A DNA stretch of 64,000 nt from Paenibacillus sp. yr247 (GCF_900103825.1 NZ_FNIF01000003.1:210947-274946), one strand, 5' to 3'. Counted from the stretch's first letter, positions 44,246 to 52,736 are shown. Notes: a model not told the origin generated them from the sequence alone. Translations and numbers: made by a program.

Positions 44246-45273
44246 TATCTTTATTAAAAGAAGTAGGCCGCGGAAAACGCGGAGCAAGAGACCTTTCATA
44301 TGAAGAAGCTTCCCAAGCAGCGGAACTCATCCTCACAGGAGGCGCTACACAAGCACAAATGGGTGCTTTTCTCGTTGCGGAACGAATCAAAATGGAATCC
44401 CCCGATGAGATTAAGGCCTTCATCCATGCCTTGCGTCAGCGGATCACTTCCTATCCAATCCCCGGCAGCCTGGATTGCGCAGGACCATATGACGGACGCT
44501 CCCGTACGTTCATCGCGACCTTGCCGACCGCGTTCGTTCTCGCGGCCTGCGGACTTCCCACCACGCTGCATGGCAGCCCCAGCATGCCGCCCAAATGGGG
44601 GATCACGCTGACAGATGTGCTGGCCGCGCTCGGTGTGCCCGCACTATCCGCGTCGCGCGAAGCCCTTGTTTCCGCTGCGGCGCGAACAGGCTTCCTGTTC
44701 ACGCCTACGGAAAGCTGGTGCGCACCGCTCGGCGAGCTGCGCGAGCTGCGCATGGAACTCGGCCTGCGGACCGTGTTCAACACAGCAGAGAAGCTGCTTC
44801 GTTTCACGGAAGCGCCATTCATGGCTGTCGGTGTGTTTCACGGCACTGTGTTCGAGAAAATTACCAATTTATTAATCGAATTGGGGGTGTCTCGCGGCAT
44901 CGTTGTGCAGGGCATGGAAGGCTCTGAAGATCTTTCCGTGGACAAGCGCACACGAACACACCTCATTCAAGAGGGCACCAGCGAATTATTCATAGTTGAT
45001 CCTGAGATTTACGAATTAATGGTAGAAGTGCCGGAAGTCGAATGGACTGCTCAACTGCAGGCAGAAACTGCTCTGTCCGTACTGCGTGGAGAAGCCGAAC
45101 TCCCCTACTTGAATATGGTATTACTCAACAGCGCAGTGCGTTTGTGGGTTTCCCAGAAAGCCGGATCCATTGAGGAAGGTATTTATTTGGCTCGACATGC
45201 GATTGAACAAGGGGCAGCCTTACAGAAATATACCGAATGGACAGAAGCAATTAAACCAGTATCGGCTACTTAA
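44242..45273 (+). CDS. TrpD2/YbiB-like glycosyltransferase-fold protein
   Basis: 343 residues related to anthranilate phosphoribosyltransferase. The N-terminal helical domain (RDLSYEEASQAAELILTGGATQAQMGAFLVAERIKMES) is followed by the catalytic-type fold (GPYDGRSRTFIATLP, FNTAEKLLRF, VQGMEGSEDL). The usual TrpD diphosphate loop GTGGD is absent, being replaced by CAGPYDGR. This points to the TrpD2 (YbiB) branch, known in Escherichia coli as a nucleic-acid-binding protein, not to tryptophan synthesis. ATGA overlap with the ANTAR gene indicates a coupled pair. The middle (44450-44850) is notably G/C-rich. Confidence 0.82.
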   Translation: MISLLKEVGRGKRGARDLSYEEASQAAELILTGGATQAQMGAFLVAERIKMESPDEIKAFIHALRQRITSYPIPGSLDCAGPYDGRSRTFIATLPTAFVLAACGLPTTLHGSPSMPPKWGITLTDVLAALGVPALSASREALVSAAARTGFLFTPTESWCAPLGELRELRMELGLRTVFNTAEKLLRFTEAPFMAVGVFHGTVFEKITNLLIELGVSRGIVVQGMEGSEDLSVDKRTRTHLIQEGTSELFIVDPEIYELMVEVPEVEWTAQLQAETALSVLRGEAELPYLNMVLLNSAVRLWVSQKAGSIEEGIYLARHAIEQGAALQKYTEWTEAIKPVSAT

Positions 45274-45300
45274 TGGCAACAGTAAAGTTAATGTACTTAT

Positions 45301-45327
45301 AAAAAAAAGCCCCTAGGGGCTTTTTTC
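45301..45327. terminator. bidirectional terminator
   Basis: AAAAAGCCCC-TA-GGGGCTTTTTT between the convergent TrpD2-like and CAP-domain genes. Confidence 0.9.
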
Positions 45328-45348
45328 TCATTTCAATTCCTATTCAAT

Positions 45349-46107
45349 TCATTTCCCAATAAACTGCTGTGTAAACATTTTACCGCACGGACCACCGTCC
45401 ACGATGCCAATCCCAATATGATTGTAATCTTTGCTTAATATATTAGCTTTGTGACCCGGAGAATTCATCAGCGCCTCATGGGCTGCTTGCACAGTTTGAT
45501 TACAAGCAATATTCTCTCCTGCCGCATTATACGTAATACCGAATTTTTCCATCATATCAAAAGGCGAGCCATATGTCGGTGAATCATGGGAGAAGTATTT
45601 GTTATCGTCCATATCTTGGCTTTTTAGTCTTGCCGTTTTGGTAAGCGCAGCGTCGACAACTAGCGGGGAAAGTCCCACGGCAGCCCGCTCCTTATTAACC
45701 TGATCAAGCATCTGCTGCTCCTCAACCGTTAAATCTGTTGATGGTGGAGGTTGCGGTACAGGCGTTGACTTCGGTGCAGGTGGTGGCGGTGGTGGCGTCG
45801 GCTTTTTGGCAATTTTCATATTCCCATATGCCCATAGGATGGACTGCAGCGTTTGGTCATCCACATTTCCGGTAACAGGAAGACCATATTTGCTTTGAAA
45901 AGCTTTAACACCAGCTTGTGTTTGGTTACCATAGTAGCCAGTAATAGGTCCGCCATAGTAGCCAAGAGATTTCAACATCCCTTGCACCGCGTAGACATCA
46001 GGTCCCTTAGCCCCTTTCCCATAGGCAAACACGGTGGTTGTGGATGAGCAGTACAATGCTATACAAATTAGTATTATCCAGACATGCTTTTTTTTGCCCT
46101 GTAACAT
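45349..46107 (-). CDS. exported CAP (SCP-like) domain protein with peptidoglycan-binding domain
   Basis: About 252 residues. Signal peptide (WIILICIALYCSSTTTVFAYG), a PG_binding_1 repeat (DVYAVQGMLKSLGYYGGPITG ... VKAFQSKYGLPVTG, here abbreviated), a Pro-rich linker (PTPPPPPPAPKSTPVP) and a C-terminal CAP domain with FSHDSPTYG, AGENIA and HEALMNSPGHKANIL. YkwD-like architecture, probably held at the cell wall or spore; catalytic activity unknown. Several in-frame ATGs up to 46149; I use the one after GGGGAGTG although the spacing is long. Confidence 0.85.
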   Translation of the reverse strand: MLQGKKKHVWIILICIALYCSSTTTVFAYGKGAKGPDVYAVQGMLKSLGYYGGPITGYYGNQTQAGVKAFQSKYGLPVTGNVDDQTLQSILWAYGNMKIAKKPTPPPPPPAPKSTPVPQPPPSTDLTVEEQQMLDQVNKERAAVGLSPLVVDAALTKTARLKSQDMDDNKYFSHDSPTYGSPFDMMEKFGITYNAAGENIACNQTVQAAHEALMNSPGHKANILSKDYNHIGIGIVDGGPCGKMFTQQFIGK

Positions 46108-46256
46108 GAGTTTACGTTCACTCCCCGTCATCAGCATCATTCGTCGCACAGTGGACGATAGCCATTAGAGTGACCTATTTCTCGAATATTATCCATAATA
46201 ATGAAATAATGCTAAAACGTACGTTCCTACATTTCTGGTTGATGTTACAACACCCA

Positions 46257-46285
46257 TTGACTTTAATCCCCGTATCCGATACAGT
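46257..46285 (+). promoter_or_regulatory. sigma-A promoter of fabH
   Basis: TTGACT, 17 bp, TACAGT. The FapR-type operator follows at the expected transcription start. Confidence 0.55.
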
Positions 46286-46295
46286 AAAAATATAA

Positions 46296-46315
46296 ATTAG
46301 TACCTAGTCCTAATA
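46296..46315. promoter_or_regulatory. FapR-type operator
   Basis: ATTAGTACCTAGTCCTAATA closely fits the known FapR box (ATTAGTACCTnnTCTTAATA from memory). It lies at the start point of the fabH promoter. FapR represses fatty acid synthesis genes and is released by malonyl-CoA. Confidence 0.75.
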
Positions 46316-46342
46316 ACAGATACTAAAAGGAGCGAATCAATA

Positions 46343-47332
46343 ATGTCTATCTCTACTCCCTTACAGGCTCGAATCACAGCCATTGGCAGCTATGTGCCCG
46401 CGCATATCCTAAGCAATGCGGATCTCCAGGGAATGGTTGATACTAACGATGAATGGATTGTTCAACGCACAGGGATCAAGGAACGCAGAATTGCTGCAGC
46501 CAATGAATTTACAAGCCATTTATGTATAGCTGCCGTACAGAATATGCTCACTAGATACCCATCTTCACTTGACGATGTTGAGTTAATCATTGTCGCTACT
46601 CATACGCCAGATCTTCCCTCCACGCCAGTCGCTTGCCAAATTCAAGCTCATTTCTGTATTCCCGAAACAGGCGCCTATGACCTGAACGCTACCTGCGCTG
46701 GGTTCACCTATGCCTTGCATACCGCAAGTGGACTTGTTGCTGCTGGGGTACACAGCAAAGTTCTTGTCGTCGGCGGGGACTCCATGTCCAAAATCACAGA
46801 CTATACAGACCGTTCCACTTGCATTCTTTTTGGAGATGGCGCTGGAGCCGTGTTGGTTGAAAGGGAAGAAGAGCGCCCTGCTTTCCTTGCTCACCATCTG
46901 GGATCTGATGGTTCAGGGGGTAAGCATGTATACCGAACCGGCCTTTCCTCGAACTTAAACGGAATTCCGTTAGCCGGTGAAGGCAAGCTTGTCCAAAATG
47001 GCCGCGAGGTTTATAAATTCGCTGTAACGACGGTCCCACAAGGGATTGAGAAGCTGTTAATGAAAAGCGGTTTACCGCATACGACCATTGATTGGTTCAT
47101 TCCTCATAGCGCTAACCTTCGAATTATTGAATCCATCAGTGAAAAGTGCGGCATTGCATTTGAAAAAGCTTTGTACAGCCTTGAATACTATGGGAATACA
47201 TCTGCGGCGTCCATACCCCTTTCTCTGGATTTGGGCATCAAGGAAGGAAAGGTGCGATCAGGAGATACGCTGCTGCTTTATGGCTTCGGGGGCGGCTTGA
47301 CACACTCAGGATTAATCGTTCGTTGGGGGTAA
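46343..47332 (+). CDS. fabH: 3-oxoacyl-ACP synthase III (KAS III)
   Basis: 329 residues. It condenses acyl-CoA primers with malonyl-ACP to start fatty acid synthesis. The triad is Cys in NATCAGF, His in IPHSANLRI and Asn in YYGNTSAASIP. N terminus ITAIGSYVPAHILSN and NDEWIVQRTGIKERR are typical. AGGAGCG before the ATG. It stands alone rather than in a fabHF operon, like the second copy (FabHB) of Bacillus subtilis. Upstream FapR-type operator. Confidence 0.95.
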   Translation: MSISTPLQARITAIGSYVPAHILSNADLQGMVDTNDEWIVQRTGIKERRIAAANEFTSHLCIAAVQNMLTRYPSSLDDVELIIVATHTPDLPSTPVACQIQAHFCIPETGAYDLNATCAGFTYALHTASGLVAAGVHSKVLVVGGDSMSKITDYTDRSTCILFGDGAGAVLVEREEERPAFLAHHLGSDGSGGKHVYRTGLSSNLNGIPLAGEGKLVQNGREVYKFAVTTVPQGIEKLLMKSGLPHTTIDWFIPHSANLRIIESISEKCGIAFEKALYSLEYYGNTSAASIPLSLDLGIKEGKVRSGDTLLLYGFGGGLTHSGLIVRWG

Positions 47333-47345
47333 TAGAAAGACGGCA

Positions 47346-47383
47346 GAGCTTTTACAAGCTGTGTCAGCAGCTCGTAAAAGCTC
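47346..47383 (+). terminator. hairpin downstream of fabH
   Basis: GAGCTTTTAC-A-AGCTG-(6 nt)-CAGCT-C-GTAAAAGCTC, 15 pairs with one mismatch, 13 bp after the stop. The tail GCTTTGCC is a poor U-run. Confidence 0.55.
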
Positions 47384-47414
47384 GCTTTGCCTTAAGCCGA
47401 GCCCGCTCATTTAG

Positions 47415-47615
47415 TCAGTGTTGTTTTTTCCTTCTTAAAAGCAGCGTTAGCTTATGATTAATTACATCTAATTTGGTGTCTATTTGTCTTAGGCCCCTAA
47501 TTAATCTGACTAAGCCTAATCCTAAACTTTTGTCCTTTACTTCCTTGAAATTTTTCCGAGCTTCTCTCGTCCGTTTATTAAACTTATGCCGAGCTCTTCC
47601 AAATGCATCAGCCAT
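47415..47615 (-). CDS. small basic hypothetical protein
   Basis: 66 residues, Lys/Arg-rich at both ends (FGRARHKFNKRTREARKN; LLLRRKKQH), with a central amphipathic stretch (LGLVRLIRGLRQIDTKLDVI). No family recognised. GGGAG lies 9 bp before the ATG at 47615. It lies downstream of two CotS-like genes on the same strand. Confidence 0.55.
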   Translation of the reverse strand: MADAFGRARHKFNKRTREARKNFKEVKDKSLGLGLVRLIRGLRQIDTKLDVINHKLTLLLRRKKQH

Positions 47616-47736
47616 ATTCACAATCTCCCTTCAAATATATAATCGGTACATTGTAATAAATGCGCGGATGCGTTATATGGCATGGGCGAATACACTGTAG
47701 GTACAAAAATTCTTTTTTGAGCTTGTACGGTCCCTT

Positions 47737-48642
47737 TCATAACAAAAGCTTTAACTCATTCGTATAATTCTTGATCTGTATGGTTGTCGGAAGAGCGACT
47801 TTGGCGTGGTGTGACTTCTTTTTGTACTGCAGCGCCCTTATGACGGGATATGGGACCAGCAGCAAAGCGTATAGTAAGCGCAGATCTTCCTCACTCAACG
47901 GGCGTTTACGGTTATAATAGTCAATCCAGTGCAGGGTTTCTTTCCCCTGCCAGGGGAAATTACGATGCAATATATGCGAAAAATCCTGCATCCGCACATG
48001 CAATGACGTGTTTTCGAAATCAATCATATGCATAGAACTCGCCCCGTTCAGGACGAGATTCGGATAATTAAAATCTCCATGCACAAAAGATCGTGCAGTT
48101 TGTTCTTGTTCAATAGCTTTTACGACTTTGGGATGGCTCAAATGTTCCTTAGCCTTATTACAAATTGAAATAAGACGTCCCATCTTTGAATGCTCACCCA
48201 AGATATTTTGATAAGATGTGAATCGCTCATGTAACCAGTGGTATCTTAATCTTGCTTCTGGAACATCTTTGGCAGGCAACCCCTGCGCGACGGAATGAAA
48301 CTTTGCAAGAAGACGAAGCGCTTTTTTGAAAAGAGCACTATTTTCGAAATCTGGACTATGACCTTCTGTCCAGTTAATGAGCATGTAATGAACTTCATTT
48401 CTTGTGATCCAAGGACGTTGGCTAGTTGTTAAGAGCATCTTCGGGCCATACATAAAGCCGCTTTCAGCTAAATGTGTTATCACTTGTGCAATAAATCGGA
48501 TTTCCGATTCGGGGACACGGTACCTTTTCAGACATAAGATTCCGTGATTTTGAGTGAATAACTGGTATACGCCGTCGCGAACCGTTACCTGATTCAGGAT
48601 ATGGATCCCATACTCTTGTTCAACATCAGACTCTACTAACAT
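47737..48642 (-). CDS. CotS-like spore coat protein, kinase fold
   Basis: 301 residues with an aminoglycoside-phosphotransferase/kinase-like fold: catalytic loop HGDFNYPNLVLN and metal-binding MIDFENTS. The N-terminal lobe has LFTQNHGILCLKRYR with the lysine candidate. The CotS family comprises spore coat proteins of Bacillus with such a fold; substrate unknown. AGGTGAG before the ATG. Lies 29 bp after a related gene. Confidence 0.83.
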   Translation of the reverse strand: MLVESDVEQEYGIHILNQVTVRDGVYQLFTQNHGILCLKRYRVPESEIRFIAQVITHLAESGFMYGPKMLLTTSQRPWITRNEVHYMLINWTEGHSPDFENSALFKKALRLLAKFHSVAQGLPAKDVPEARLRYHWLHERFTSYQNILGEHSKMGRLISICNKAKEHLSHPKVVKAIEQEQTARSFVHGDFNYPNLVLNGASSMHMIDFENTSLHVRMQDFSHILHRNFPWQGKETLHWIDYYNRKRPLSEEDLRLLYALLLVPYPVIRALQYKKKSHHAKVALPTTIQIKNYTNELKLLL

Positions 48643-48671
48643 TCATCTCACCTGGCCCACCCTATATTTTG

Positions 48672-49682
48672 CTACTTACGAGCCCACTCATCCAAAATTT
48701 GAATAGCGTTCAAACGTTCATCCCATGTTTGTTCCAGCACATGAAAACCACGTTGACTTCTACCCAGTATAATGTTCCGGACTTCACACCATGCTTCACG
48801 CGGCAGACGGAATAAAGCGCTTATCAAAAGGCGTTCGGCTGATTTTAGCGGGTTTATTTCTTCATAGCCGCGCAGCAGTGCAGATATTTGAACCGGCTTA
48901 TAAAACGTTGTGTTTGAAAGAGTTTTAGCAATTTCGTAATAGGTTGAACCCATCCTTAAAGAATCCCAGTCAATCAGGAATAATCCATTCGGATTAACAA
49001 CGATATTAGGGATCGTGACATCACCATGAATTAATGCAGGATGATTCTTTTCTTTAGAAAGTATTTTTTTCACTTCTGAGGTGCCAAGCATATCCCACGC
49101 TTCATCAGCCAACGCTCTGCATCGCTCACCATGTTTCTCGAACCATCTTTTGGCGATCGTTTTTTTCTTCTGAATGTTCGGCAGCCGGAGCCGATAGAGG
49201 CGATCTTCAAGTTTAAAAAGGTTAATTTGCCTTTTCGTAAAATAAGACATGGACCTTGACGAAAGGTGGTCCTTACAAATGGTGTGAAGGTTGGCCAGCG
49301 CTCTGCCGAGGGCCTCGTAGTCTTGAACATCGTCTTGCATTCCACGTCCCCTAATCCATTCCGCCATATAGTAATGCCTGCCATATTTGTTCACGTAATA
49401 CGTACCAGAGCTTGTAGTAAGCCAATTCGGGAAATTGGGATACTTGCAATCCTTTAATTTTTTGATATAAAAGAAAACCCTGTTTACATGTTGTTCTCTG
49501 GTTAAGTTTTTTTCAAGCGTTCTAAAATTCATTGCTTTAATCAGGAATTTGCCCTTGTCTGTTGACGCGCGATAAACCGCGTTTTTTCTGTACAGGGAGT
49601 CATATGTTTTTATACGGCGAAGGCGTAACCCGTAACGGTTCGCGATATCTTTAAACCATACTTTATGGTACAGATGTGCCAC
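48672..49682 (-). CDS. CotS-like spore coat protein, kinase fold (paralogue)
   Basis: 336 residues. Catalytic loop LIHGDVTIPNIVV and LFLIDWDSLRMG with the DxD-like metal site; the N-terminal lobe has GKFLIKAMNFRTLEKN. It is only distantly similar to the neighbouring copy. The start is a GTG with GGAGGAG 6 bp upstream. First gene of a two-gene unit, divergent from the small membrane/ArsB genes. Confidence 0.83.
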   Translation of the reverse strand: MAHLYHKVWFKDIANRYGLRLRRIKTYDSLYRKNAVYRASTDKGKFLIKAMNFRTLEKNLTREQHVNRVFFYIKKLKDCKYPNFPNWLTTSSGTYYVNKYGRHYYMAEWIRGRGMQDDVQDYEALGRALANLHTICKDHLSSRSMSYFTKRQINLFKLEDRLYRLRLPNIQKKKTIAKRWFEKHGERCRALADEAWDMLGTSEVKKILSKEKNHPALIHGDVTIPNIVVNPNGLFLIDWDSLRMGSTYYEIAKTLSNTTFYKPVQISALLRGYEEINPLKSAERLLISALFRLPREAWCEVRNIILGRSQRGFHVLEQTWDERLNAIQILDEWARK

Positions 49683-49851
49683 TCAGCGCTCCTCCATTCA
49701 TTTCAAGGATAAAGCTTATTGACAGTCTATTCGGCAGATGTTGCGGGGTGTCTGTTTTTCAACGTACAAAAATAACACAAAGAAAAAAGCCGGTCATCAT
49801 CTTACGATGAGAGAGGGCTCCTCATTCAACTTTATATTTCAAGGATAAATC

Positions 49852-49890
49852 AGGGGAAGGCGAACTTTTAAGTTCGACCTTCCCCTTGTT
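49852..49890. other. strong hairpin in the cotS-arsB divergent gap
   Basis: AGGGGAAGG-C-GAACTT-TT-AAGTTC-GA-CCTTCCCCT followed by TGTTAATT on the plus strand. It looks like a terminator although no gene ends here on the plus strand. It lies in a 370-bp gap between divergent genes. The gap also holds two copies of ATTTCAAGGATAAA (near 49702 and 49838) and is otherwise without recognised content. Confidence 0.5.
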
Positions 49891-50053
49891 AATTAGCTAA
49901 CATTTCGTCGCGGAGTTTTCGAAAATAAGGCGAACCAATCAGAGCAATAAAATGACTGATACATATACATGTAGGAACAATTTCTATTCATCAGGAACGG
50001 CTGATAACTATGTAGGAAGGGTCAATAACTCACATTATCAGGGAGGGATTATT

Positions 50054-50242
50054 GTGGTTGTTTTATTTATCATTCTTTTATCCGGCTTTGGATTATATGC
50101 TTTGTTGGCACCTTCTAGAAATATTAATGAAGAATCCGCCTTAGAGGAACTTTTTACAGAGGTGAAATTAAGCAGTATCCCTTTACCCGAGTATTCGAAT
50201 GCAGGGCAGACACATGCAACGATTTCGGCTAAAAAGGAGTGA
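50054..50242 (+). CDS. small single-pass membrane protein
   Basis: 62 residues from a GTG with GGGAGGG 6 bp upstream. It starts with a hydrophobic helix (VVLFIILLSGFGLYALL) and continues with a short acidic tail (NINEESALEELFTEVKL). An ATG at 49952 would add 34 residues of low-complexity look without a ribosome site. The end overlaps the leader of the ArsB-like gene by a few bases, so the two are probably co-translated. Function unknown. Confidence 0.55.
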   Translation: MVVLFIILLSGFGLYALLAPSRNINEESALEELFTEVKLSSIPLPEYSNAGQTHATISAKKE

Positions 50243-50250
50243 GCCTATCC

Positions 50251-51600
50251 ATGCTAAGTTCACCTACGGTAACTCTTACGATCATAGCATTTTTCCTTAC
50301 CATGATACTGATTCTTTGGCGCCCGAATGGTTTAAATGAAGCCATACCATCCTCCGCCGGTGCTATTTTGGTACTTTTAAGCGGAAGTGTTACGTTGCAT
50401 GATTTGGGGACGATTGGGTCAACCATAAGTAGCGCTGCGATAACAATCATAGCAACGATCGTGATGGCGATTATCTTGGAAAGCTTTGGCTTCTTTTATT
50501 GGGCTGCTGAAGGACTAGCTGCTAGGGTAAGAGGTTCCGGAATACGCCTTTTCTGGTACACCAATTTACTCTGTTTTCTCATGACGCTATTCTTTAACAA
50601 TGACGGCAGCATTTTAATTACAACGCCCATTCTGCTCATCGTACTCGATCGTCTTGGTCTAAAAAATCATGAGAAGATTCCCTATCTGCTTTCAGGTGCT
50701 TTAATAGCAACTGCCTCAAGTGCTCCTATTGGCGTCAGCAATATTGTGAATCTCATTGCGCTTAAAATTATCGGAATCGATCTTTACACGAATACACTCA
50801 TGATGTTCGTTCCGGCAACACTTGGATTGTTACTTCTCTTGTTCTTGTTATATTTGTGTTTCTATCGAAAGTTACCGCGTAAACTTCCAACAAAAATACG
50901 ATCCCCTATAGGTCCTGGCAAACATCCTCTAGTTACAAAAACCATTTCACCTCTTTCCATCAAAAATCGAAGCCGATTTATGCGGAATGTTCTTCTTTTT
51001 GTATTTTCCATTCGTATTAGTCTTTTTATCGCCTCCTATTTTGGAATCCCCATCGAGATCGTAGCTGTTTTAGGCTCATCTATTTTGATGGGGTGGAGGT
51101 GGATAGCTTTGAAAATTCCTCCATCAGATATGTTGAAGAAAACGCCTTGGCACATTCTTGTATTTGCCTTCGGCATGTATGTGATCATTTACGGTTTAAA
51201 AAACATTGGATTAACAGATTGGTTGACCACAGTCTTTCGACCTGTCGTTTCAGGAGATTTGGTCAATGCCAGCATATGGATGGGCTCGCTTCAATCCCTT
51301 ATGTCTATTTTTTTCAATAACCATCCTGCTTTAATGATTGGAACACTAACCTTAACGAATATGGGGCTGGACCCTCTGACCTTAAAAATTGCTTATTTGG
51401 CAAGCGTTATCGGAAGTGATATGGGCTCATTGTTATTACCGACGGGAACACTGGCTTCGTTGATTTGGATGCATATCCTTAAACAAAATAAAGTAAAAAT
51501 AAAGTGGAGTGATTACGTCAGAATCACATTAATCGTCATACCGCCGGCTGTCTTATTCACATTAATTTTCTTGGCTTATTGGGTGAGATGGATTTTCTAA
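50251..51600 (+). CDS. ArsB/NhaD-family transporter
   Basis: 449 residues with about 11-12 membrane segments. Ion-transporter superfamily patterns: a conserved TLFFNNDGSILITTPI and, in the second repeat, SIFFNNHPALMIGTL. This duplicated FFNN-type re-entrant loop is typical of ArsB, the arsenite efflux carrier, and relatives. No arsR, arsC or arsA lies nearby, so the substrate is uncertain. AAGGAG lies 11 bp before the ATG at 50251; a GTG at 50239 is the alternative. Confidence 0.8.
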   Translation: MLSSPTVTLTIIAFFLTMILILWRPNGLNEAIPSSAGAILVLLSGSVTLHDLGTIGSTISSAAITIIATIVMAIILESFGFFYWAAEGLAARVRGSGIRLFWYTNLLCFLMTLFFNNDGSILITTPILLIVLDRLGLKNHEKIPYLLSGALIATASSAPIGVSNIVNLIALKIIGIDLYTNTLMMFVPATLGLLLLLFLLYLCFYRKLPRKLPTKIRSPIGPGKHPLVTKTISPLSIKNRSRFMRNVLLFVFSIRISLFIASYFGIPIEIVAVLGSSILMGWRWIALKIPPSDMLKKTPWHILVFAFGMYVIIYGLKNIGLTDWLTTVFRPVVSGDLVNASIWMGSLQSLMSIFFNNHPALMIGTLTLTNMGLDPLTLKIAYLASVIGSDMGSLLLPTGTLASLIWMHILKQNKVKIKWSDYVRITLIVIPPAVLFTLIFLAYWVRWIF

Positions 51601-51639
51601 ATATATAACATGCATATGAAGGAGAGGTGGATCATAGAG

Positions 51640-52305
51640 ATGGATTTATTCTACCCCTATCTAGGTAAGCAGATCGACTTTGAAATACTGGGAGATAGAA
51701 GGCATATTGGATACCTAATCGACATGGGTCCTGATATTATTGTGGTATTTAAAGAATCGAAATTTCTATACATTCCCCTTTCCCATGTTCGCCATCTAAT
51801 GATTCCTCCCATAATCGTACCGAATATAGCAGCTCCTGATTTACCTACAAGCAGTCAGCATGAAGTGATTTCTTACTGTTCAATTTTAAGAAATGCTAAG
51901 GGAGTATTATGCGAAATTTATTTGGCTGATCATCAATCAATGTATGGCACTATTTCAGACATCCTCACGGACTACTTTATTTTCACAACTCCGCTGAACA
52001 AAATTATGATCATCCCGCTGATTCATTTGAAATGGATCAGTCCGAATCCAAGCAGCGCAACCTCTGCTTCTTTGAAGTTTGAGCAAATCGATCTCCAGCA
52101 ACAGCCTGCTTTTACATTTGCCGAAACATTTGAAGAGCAGCTAAAACTTCATGAAGGCAGTATCATTTCTATAGATGAAGGATTAAAAACAAACAAACTA
52201 GGGCTGTTGCAAAAACAAAAAGACCGTATTCTCGAGTTAGTTACGTTGGATGAAAAGAAGCATTACTATCACCTGCAGCATATAAAAAATGTTTGCATAG
52301 GTTAA
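51640..52305 (+). CDS. hypothetical protein with three Sm-like repeats
   Basis: 221 residues. Three repeats of about 50 residues can be aligned by eye: GKQIDFEILG...PDIIVV...YIPLSHVRHL; GVLCEIYLAD...DYFIFT...IIPLIHLKWI; GSIISIDEGL...DRILEL...YYHLQHIKNV. The beta-strand pattern and the closing H[VLI]+ motif recall the DUF2642/Sm-like domains of some spore coat proteins, but I cannot name the family. Start at 51640 with GAGGTGG 9 bp upstream. Follows the transporter by about 40 bp. Confidence 0.7.
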   Translation: MDLFYPYLGKQIDFEILGDRRHIGYLIDMGPDIIVVFKESKFLYIPLSHVRHLMIPPIIVPNIAAPDLPTSSQHEVISYCSILRNAKGVLCEIYLADHQSMYGTISDILTDYFIFTTPLNKIMIIPLIHLKWISPNPSSATSASLKFEQIDLQQQPAFTFAETFEEQLKLHEGSIISIDEGLKTNKLGLLQKQKDRILELVTLDEKKHYYHLQHIKNVCIG

Positions 52306-52367
52306 TAATCAGCAGGAGACGGAAAGCTCGTCCATAACTGCGCAGTAAAAGAAGAATTTGGACGATC

Positions 52368-52425
52368 CCCGGAGAAGTAGGGACGGAGCGCAGCGGTTTG
52401 CTACGTGAGTGCCGGACTTCCCGGG
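52368..52425. other. large GC-rich hairpin in a convergent intergenic gap
   Basis: CCCGG-A-GAAGT (52368-52378) pairs with ACTTC-CCGGG (52416-52425), ten pairs with one bulge. The enclosed 37 bases are rich in CG dinucleotides. It lies between the three-repeat gene and the small tag protein gene. No U-run. Base composition differs from the surroundings; it may be a dispersed repeat. Confidence 0.4.
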
Positions 52426-52478
52426 TTCGTTCAAGATTCGATGTTGATATTTAGCCGCTCAGCAAAGCTCGACTTGCC

Positions 52479-52721
52479 CTAGGATGCCGAGTAAAGGTGT
52501 TCAAACCCTTCCTCGAATCCTTTGTTAAACCCTTCGTTATACCCTTGATTATATCCCTGGTTGAAGCCTTTATTATAACTCCCGCGATAGACAGTAGACC
52601 GGGTGAACCGGGTTTTCTTTTTGGCAGTTGACTTCGTGAATCGCTTCTTGGTTTGGGTCAGCCGCATCTTCTTAGGAGATGCGTTTTTGCGTTTTCTGCG
52701 AACAGTCGATTTTGTACTCAT
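52479..52721 (-). CDS. 80-residue GX3-repeat protein (tag-only)
   Basis: Residues 1-44 are rich in Lys, Arg, Ser and Thr (VRRKRKNASPKK; AKKKTRFTRS). Residues 47-73 are a regular repeat with Gly every fourth residue followed by Phe or Tyr (GSYNKGFNQGYNQGYNEGFN continuing KGFEEGFE). There is no catalytic domain. Four adjacent genes encode enzymes carrying the same kind of segment, so this may be a scaffold or adaptor. AGGAGC 8 bp before the ATG. Last gene of the glycan operon. Confidence 0.75.
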   Translation of the reverse strand: MSTKSTVRRKRKNASPKKMRLTQTKKRFTKSTAKKKTRFTRSTVYRGSYNKGFNQGYNQGYNEGFNKGFEEGFEHLYSAS

Positions 52722-52736
52722 GGATTCCTAGCTCCT

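Noticed and set aside
44242-45273. True trpD of tryptophan synthesis
   Set aside because: No other trp genes nearby, the phosphoribosyl diphosphate loop is replaced, and the context is nitrate control.
49952-50053. Longer start for the small membrane protein
   Set aside because: No ribosome site before the ATG at 49952, while GGGAGGG is well placed before the GTG at 50054.
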